A stretch of DNA of 64,000 bases from NCBI GenBank assembly GCA_023150835.1, contig JAKLKB010000024.1:1-64000 (forward strand), written 5' to 3'. Positions 60,157 through 64,000 of the stretch are shown piece by piece. The stretch's first letter is position 1. The number at the start of each line of letters is the position of its first letter. Below the pieces are notes generated by a model. That model searched no databases. It worked only from the letters and a program-made list of their open reading frames with translations, and was not told the origin of the DNA. The stretch comes from Myxococcota bacterium (GTDB taxonomy: Bacteria; Myxococcota_C; UBA6777). The position numbers and the translations under genes are program-made.

Positions 60157-60237
60157 TACAAAACCATCGCTCACGAAAAGCACGCAAAAGAGGGATATGG
60201 GGCAGTGTCCTGCAAGACCAAGGAAAGAGGAGGAGGA

Positions 60238-60608
60238 GGGAGATGCGAAATCCGCTTATCGTGTGCGTCAAAATGTAGGGGCAGCCCCCTGTGGCTGCCC
60301 GACCACAGGGCGTCTACAGCGGATCGCTCCTATCCTTCGAACACACATTTCTAGGATATCGCATGATCCGAAATCCGCCTATCGTGTGCAATATGTAGGG
60401 GCAGCCCTCTGTGGCTGCCCGACCACAGGGCGTCTACAGCGGATCGCTCCTATCCTTCGAACACACATTTCTAGGATATCGCATGATCCGAAATCCGCCT
60501 ATCGTGTGCGCCAATATGTAGGGGCAGCCCTCTGTGGCTGCCCGACCACAGGGCGTCTACAGCGGATCGCTCCTATCCTTCGAATACACATTTCTAGGAT
60601 ATCGCATG
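60238..60608 (+). repeat. Three tandem copies of MITE-like element A (120-bp period)
   Basis: Units start near 60241, 60361 and 60481 with (G)ATCCGAAATCCGCCTATCG, have the core GTAGGGGCAGCC(C/T)TCTGTGGCTGCCC and end in TTTCTAGGATATCGCATGA. Copies differ at a few bases only. The joined ends form near-palindromes (GGATATCGCATGATCCGAAATCC). Confidence 0.88.
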
Positions 60609-60611
60609 AGA

Positions 60612-62444
60612 TCAGCTATGGCGGGAGGTGTGTTCAAAGACTTCGAGTTTGAATTCGCCGATGGGGTCTTCGGAGAGTTCGAGGATGCTGTGGTAGCTGA
60701 GATGATCGGATTTGAGTTCGGGTTCTTCGGGGAGTTGTCGAGCGACTTCGTAGGCGAAGTGTTCGAGTTTTTGTTCGTCGGTATCGGGGGAACTGATGGC
60801 GAGGATACCGTTGAAGGGGGCGAAGATACGGACGCGATCACCGAAGCGGATCTTGAGTTTGGACAGAGCGCCTTTGAGCAGGGCGGGGTGAGCGGCGATG
60901 GAGGCGGCGTCACGGCCCATCAGAGCGACCATTTGGATACCACGCAAGAAAGAGCGGCGGGTGGTGTAGCGCAGTTTGTAGTGGTGTAGGGCAAGATCGC
61001 GTTGGAACAGGGCTTCGGCGCGATCGATATCGCCGTTGACCATGCGCAGACCGTAGATGGTGTCGTGTTCGCATTCGTCGGTAAAGATCTCGAATAGGCC
61101 ATCTTTGCGTTCGCGAAACAAGAAGGCTTCGGGTTCTTGCATCATCTCGGCATAGCAAGATTGGAAGCGTTCGCGGGACATCAAGCGTTTGCCGACGTAG
61201 CGCAGAGATTCCGAGGTCTTGTTCGAGACCAACCAACTCACCAGCCGCGAAAGGGCTTGATCGTCGGTCGGGTCGATATGATCGGCGATATGAGCGAAGG
61301 TCAATAACTCCAACGGATTTTCGTTGCGAAACACCATCAGCTTGCCAAAGTCAGCCCATTGTGTCGAAAAGCCGGGTGGAAGCCGATTGAGGAAGCGTTC
61401 GTAGACGCGCTCTTCTTTTTGTAGGGCTTTGACGATGCGTTCCATCGTGAGCCAGATCTGATCGCTGATCAGCCGGCCTTTGTAGATGGCGAGCAGTTGG
61501 AGCAATTCGAGTGGTGGAAAGCGACGAGATAACCCCGTTGTGGTGCTGATCCACCACGCGGGTTCGCTGTCGTCTTGGCCGTAGACTTCGTTGATCTCGA
61601 CTTGGAAGTGCGCCGCTGCGTTTGCAAAGTGTTGCATCGCGAGGCTGTCGATGGAAAACACGATGGCTTGGAGTTTTCCTTCGCGCAGAGACTCCGCAAG
61701 GCGTGGGTCGAGCCAGTCCGCATAGATGCCGTGATCGAGGCCCACCGCTTTGCGTTGATCGAGCGGCCAGCGGTCGATCCCGACGAGGCGACGGCGAGGG
61801 ATGCTTTCTTTTTGAAAGAACTGCCAAAAGTCTTCGCTTGCGAGTTCGCGCATTTGACATTCAACTTGTACGCTGTCCTTTTCTTGGGTCGCAAACAAGA
61901 AATGTCCTTCATCCACGCGCAAGAACGCCGCTCCGTGTTCTTCGGCATCCAACAGCACTTGTCGCCATGATGAACGCACCGAAAGAACCCGCCCGATCTC
62001 TTCGAGGCAAAGCGCATCATCTAAAAAGATCGGCGCTGTATCGGGTGGACGGGTGCGGAAGTAGTCTGGATGATCGCGGAAAAATTGGATCGGATCGGGT
62101 GTCGCATCAAAACGAAAGCGGATGCGTTGGACTTCGCCTTGATCGAAGGTGAAGTCGCACAAGATACATCCCGAATGATCGGGCATTCCGACACCGAGCA
62201 CTGCGCGGCGGGCATCATTGGGTGATGAGGCACGACCGCACTTGGTGCAATGAGTGTCGATGTGCCGCGTGATCTGGTGGATCTCTTCGATCAGCTTCTC
62301 GGGTTGCAGATCATCGATCTCGATCTGCCGTCGTGATGGATAGTAATAGCTATGTTCGCAGGTGCATTGCATCACAACGTAAAATACATACGAAACAAAA
62401 TACGGCTGCTCGGGGCTTGGGATGATCGAGGATGGTTGGGCCAT
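60612..62444 (-). CDS. Large protein with N-terminal Cys motifs, function unknown
   Basis: 610 residues from the ATG at 62444 (GAGG 8 bases upstream). Not recognised. The N-terminus has Cys pairs (QCTCEH, HCTKCGR, GCILC) that could form a zinc site. It is rich in aromatic residues and Arg, with many short alpha/beta-like stretches. There is no signal peptide or membrane helix, so it is cytosolic. The end (about 560-610) contains AISSPDTDEQKLEHFAYEVARQL. It stands alone between element A and the RCC1 gene. Confidence 0.72.
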   Translation of the reverse strand: MAQPSSIIPSPEQPYFVSYVFYVVMQCTCEHSYYYPSRRQIEIDDLQPEKLIEEIHQITRHIDTHCTKCGRASSPNDARRAVLGVGMPDHSGCILCDFTFDQGEVQRIRFRFDATPDPIQFFRDHPDYFRTRPPDTAPIFLDDALCLEEIGRVLSVRSSWRQVLLDAEEHGAAFLRVDEGHFLFATQEKDSVQVECQMRELASEDFWQFFQKESIPRRRLVGIDRWPLDQRKAVGLDHGIYADWLDPRLAESLREGKLQAIVFSIDSLAMQHFANAAAHFQVEINEVYGQDDSEPAWWISTTTGLSRRFPPLELLQLLAIYKGRLISDQIWLTMERIVKALQKEERVYERFLNRLPPGFSTQWADFGKLMVFRNENPLELLTFAHIADHIDPTDDQALSRLVSWLVSNKTSESLRYVGKRLMSRERFQSCYAEMMQEPEAFLFRERKDGLFEIFTDECEHDTIYGLRMVNGDIDRAEALFQRDLALHHYKLRYTTRRSFLRGIQMVALMGRDAASIAAHPALLKGALSKLKIRFGDRVRIFAPFNGILAISSPDTDEQKLEHFAYEVARQLPEEPELKSDHLSYHSILELSEDPIGEFKLEVFEHTSRHS

Positions 62445-62587
62445 ATCGTGATCCTCTTTGGGCAAAGGAGGGACGGGGGACGCATCGGACTTCAACACCA
62501 TCTTAGAAGCAGGCCGTAGGATCGCAAATTTTTCACCCTTCTGCTTTTCGTAAAACGACAGGGTTGTTTTCTTGGATGGTGCGCTGC

Positions 62588-62645
62588 CCTAAACCCCACG
62601 CCCTTTGTTCGGCCCCCTAGACCCCGCATTGGCGAAGGGTGAATA
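62588..62645 (-). repeat. Interspersed element B, partial copy 8
   Basis: AAACCCCACGCCC, CCCCCTAGACCCCGCATTGGCGAAG. Only one half of the element is recognisable. Confidence 0.5.
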
Positions 62646-62680
62646 CACAGTCGATTGTTCGTACAGGTGGAATCTTTGCA

Positions 62681-64000
62681 TCATTCGGGGTATTGGACTT
62701 TGGCAGGGGTTGAGATCGAGTCCGAGGAGCCATCTCCGAGAAAGCCGTTGCCTCGGTATCCCCAGCAGTGAGTCGTGTTGTTTTTCAACACGGCGCAAGT
62801 GTGGAATTTGCCAGCGGAGATCTGCTGAACATCGGACAAGGAGGCGAGCTTGGTGGGGCTGTTGAGGAGGGGGGTTGATCCCTCGCTGGCTTGATTTTGG
62901 TCGTTTTTGCCCCAGCAATAGGCTGTGCCATCTTTGACAACGGCGCACGTGTGTTCGTTTCCGCCCGATACCTGCACGACACCGGTCAAGTTTGGAACTT
63001 GGACGAGTTTGCGTGGCTCCGTGTCAGCTTTGCCGAGTTGTCCTGAAGAGTTGTCTCCCCAACAGGTGACCGTTCCGTCTTGGCGGACTGCGCAGGTGTG
63101 CGCAGTCCCAGAGGAGATCTGTTTGACGTTTTCGATGCCTTGGATTTTTTTCGGGGCTTCACCACAAGAAACGAAACTGTCGCAGAATTTCTGCATGGCC
63201 TGTCCTTCACGGTTCTCTCCCCAACAATACACACTTCCATTGTTATCAAGAGCGCAGGTGTGTTTCGAACCAGCCGAGATTTGCAGGATGTTGTTGAGAT
63301 AAGGCACACGGACGGGGTGAGCGATGTGTGGGTTGATGTGTACGGTGTCGGGTTCGAGCCCGATGCCGAGCCGCATATCGGACTGAGCGCCCCAACAAGC
63401 CACATATCCGTCGTTGAGGACAGCGCAAGTATGTTGGCCGCCTGTTGATATCTGTTTGACGTTCGCGAGCTGGACGACAGGTATGGGGGCCAAGCGCTTT
63501 TCTTGCGTGTTGTCTCCAAGTTGTCCAAATTCGTTATCCCCCCAACAATGGGCCGTTCCGTCGTTGAGGACAGCGCAGGTTTGAGCCGCACCTACGGAGA
63601 CTTGTTTCACGTTGGCGAGAGTCGCGACTTGTGTGGGGGCTCCTCCCTGTTGTGATGTGCTGCCGAGTTGCCCAAAATCGTTGTTTCCCCAGCAGTGTGC
63701 GGTGTTGTCTTCGAGAACGGCGCAAGAGTGAGAGGAGCCAGCGGAGACGCTTTTGGTCTTTGTAGAAAGTTGCGCTTGGATCGGCTTTTTAGCGTTTTGG
63801 TGGGTGCCGTTGCCCAATTTCCCTAAACCGACTTCTCCCCAACATCGGGTGGTTCCGTCTTTGAGTGCGACGCAGGTATAACAGCCTCCTGCGGAGGCGT
63901 ATTGCACTTCGGACAGCTCACCGATCTGCACAGGGCTTGTTTGATGGCGGGACGAGGTGCGATCAAGCTGCTTACAGGTGTTGTCTCCCCAGCAATGGAG
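62681..64000 (-). CDS. RCC1-repeat protein, 5' end beyond the window
   Basis: The frame is open up to the window edge, so the gene is partial. The visible 440 residues contain eight complete RCC1-type repeats of about 50 residues with the pattern QISAGxxHTCAVLxDGTxxCWGxNxxGQLG, plus the end of a ninth at the edge (LHCWGDN). Each has a Cys pair as in extracellular RCC1 proteins of deltaproteobacteria. The fold is a seven-bladed or larger beta-propeller that binds other proteins. The C-terminus is short (KVQYPE). Function is unknown. Confidence 0.9.
   Translation of the reverse strand, partial: LHCWGDNTCKQLDRTSSRHQTSPVQIGELSEVQYASAGGCYTCVALKDGTTRCWGEVGLGKLGNGTHQNAKKPIQAQLSTKTKSVSAGSSHSCAVLEDNTAHCWGNNDFGQLGSTSQQGGAPTQVATLANVKQVSVGAAQTCAVLNDGTAHCWGDNEFGQLGDNTQEKRLAPIPVVQLANVKQISTGGQHTCAVLNDGYVACWGAQSDMRLGIGLEPDTVHINPHIAHPVRVPYLNNILQISAGSKHTCALDNNGSVYCWGENREGQAMQKFCDSFVSCGEAPKKIQGIENVKQISSGTAHTCAVRQDGTVTCWGDNSSGQLGKADTEPRKLVQVPNLTGVVQVSGGNEHTCAVVKDGTAYCWGKNDQNQASEGSTPLLNSPTKLASLSDVQQISAGKFHTCAVLKNNTTHCWGYRGNGFLGDGSSDSISTPAKVQYPE

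Overview
The window looks like chromosomal DNA from a Gram-negative bacterium of the deltaproteobacterial/Myxococcota kind. The support is indirect: a complete gspC-to-gspN type II secretion operon next to an NtrC-type sigma54 regulator, secreted RCC1-repeat and HEAT-repeat proteins, several lipoproteins of no recognised family, an alkyl-DHAP-synthase-like flavoprotein, moderately high GC, and very many short repeats between genes. No rRNA, tRNA, CRISPR array, phage or complete transposase was seen.

Layout. 1-800: the 5' part of an acyl-CoA synthetase gene, broken just before its ATP-binding loop. 917-2017: a protein whose N-terminal half is built of 11-residue repeats. 2.3-12.6 kb, plus strand: a fatty-acid/polyketide-like cluster with a two-headed ketosynthase (active KS plus inactive chain-length-factor-like half), a membrane lipoprotein, an acyl carrier protein, a GcvT-fold protein, a ketoreductase, a malonyl transferase, a dehydratase, an alkyl-DHAP-synthase-like flavoenzyme and a CBS-pair protein. 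13-24 kb: housekeeping and stress genes (methyltransferase, msrA, HEAT-repeat protein, a divergent ClpX, pyruvate kinase, NADAR protein, alpha/beta hydrolase). 24.5-28.7 kb: a 1401-residue membrane protein of unknown function. 28.8-30 kb: a YkgJ-type cysteine-cluster protein and a degraded HEPN-type two-gene module. 30.1-44.9 kb, minus strand: gspC-D-E-F-G-H-I-J-K-L-M-N, with a sigma54 activator upstream at 45.2-46.7 kb. 46.8-48.1 kb: canonical clpX. 48.5-49.9 kb: rplM-rpsI with a clear promoter. 50-64 kb: lipoprotein, CorA, orphan DUF2357-type nuclease, membrane and periplasmic unknowns, a TldD/PmbA-like protein lacking the zinc motif, serine acetyltransferase, a large Cys-motif protein and the 3' part of an RCC1-repeat gene that runs off the window end.

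Four themes stand out. (1) The KS/CLF-ACP-KR-MAT-DH-AGPS-like cluster contains most parts needed to build an acyl chain and possibly attach it through an ether bond; it is the best candidate for an undescribed pathway. (2) Two short mobile-looking repeat families occur repeatedly: a MITE-like element with inverted ends and a GC-rich hairpin core, and an element of about 130 bp with a conserved GTGTTCGCG / GGGGTCAAGGGG body. Both often sit directly against gene 3' ends, where they can supply stop codons or terminator-like hairpins. (3) In-frame minisatellites (33-39 bp) have expanded the N-terminal regions of unrelated proteins, including a 178-residue leader on the pseudopilin GspK. (4) Two ClpX-type ATPases are present; one has lost the zinc domain and the ClpP-docking IGF loop.

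All calls were made by reading the sequence; no database search was run.
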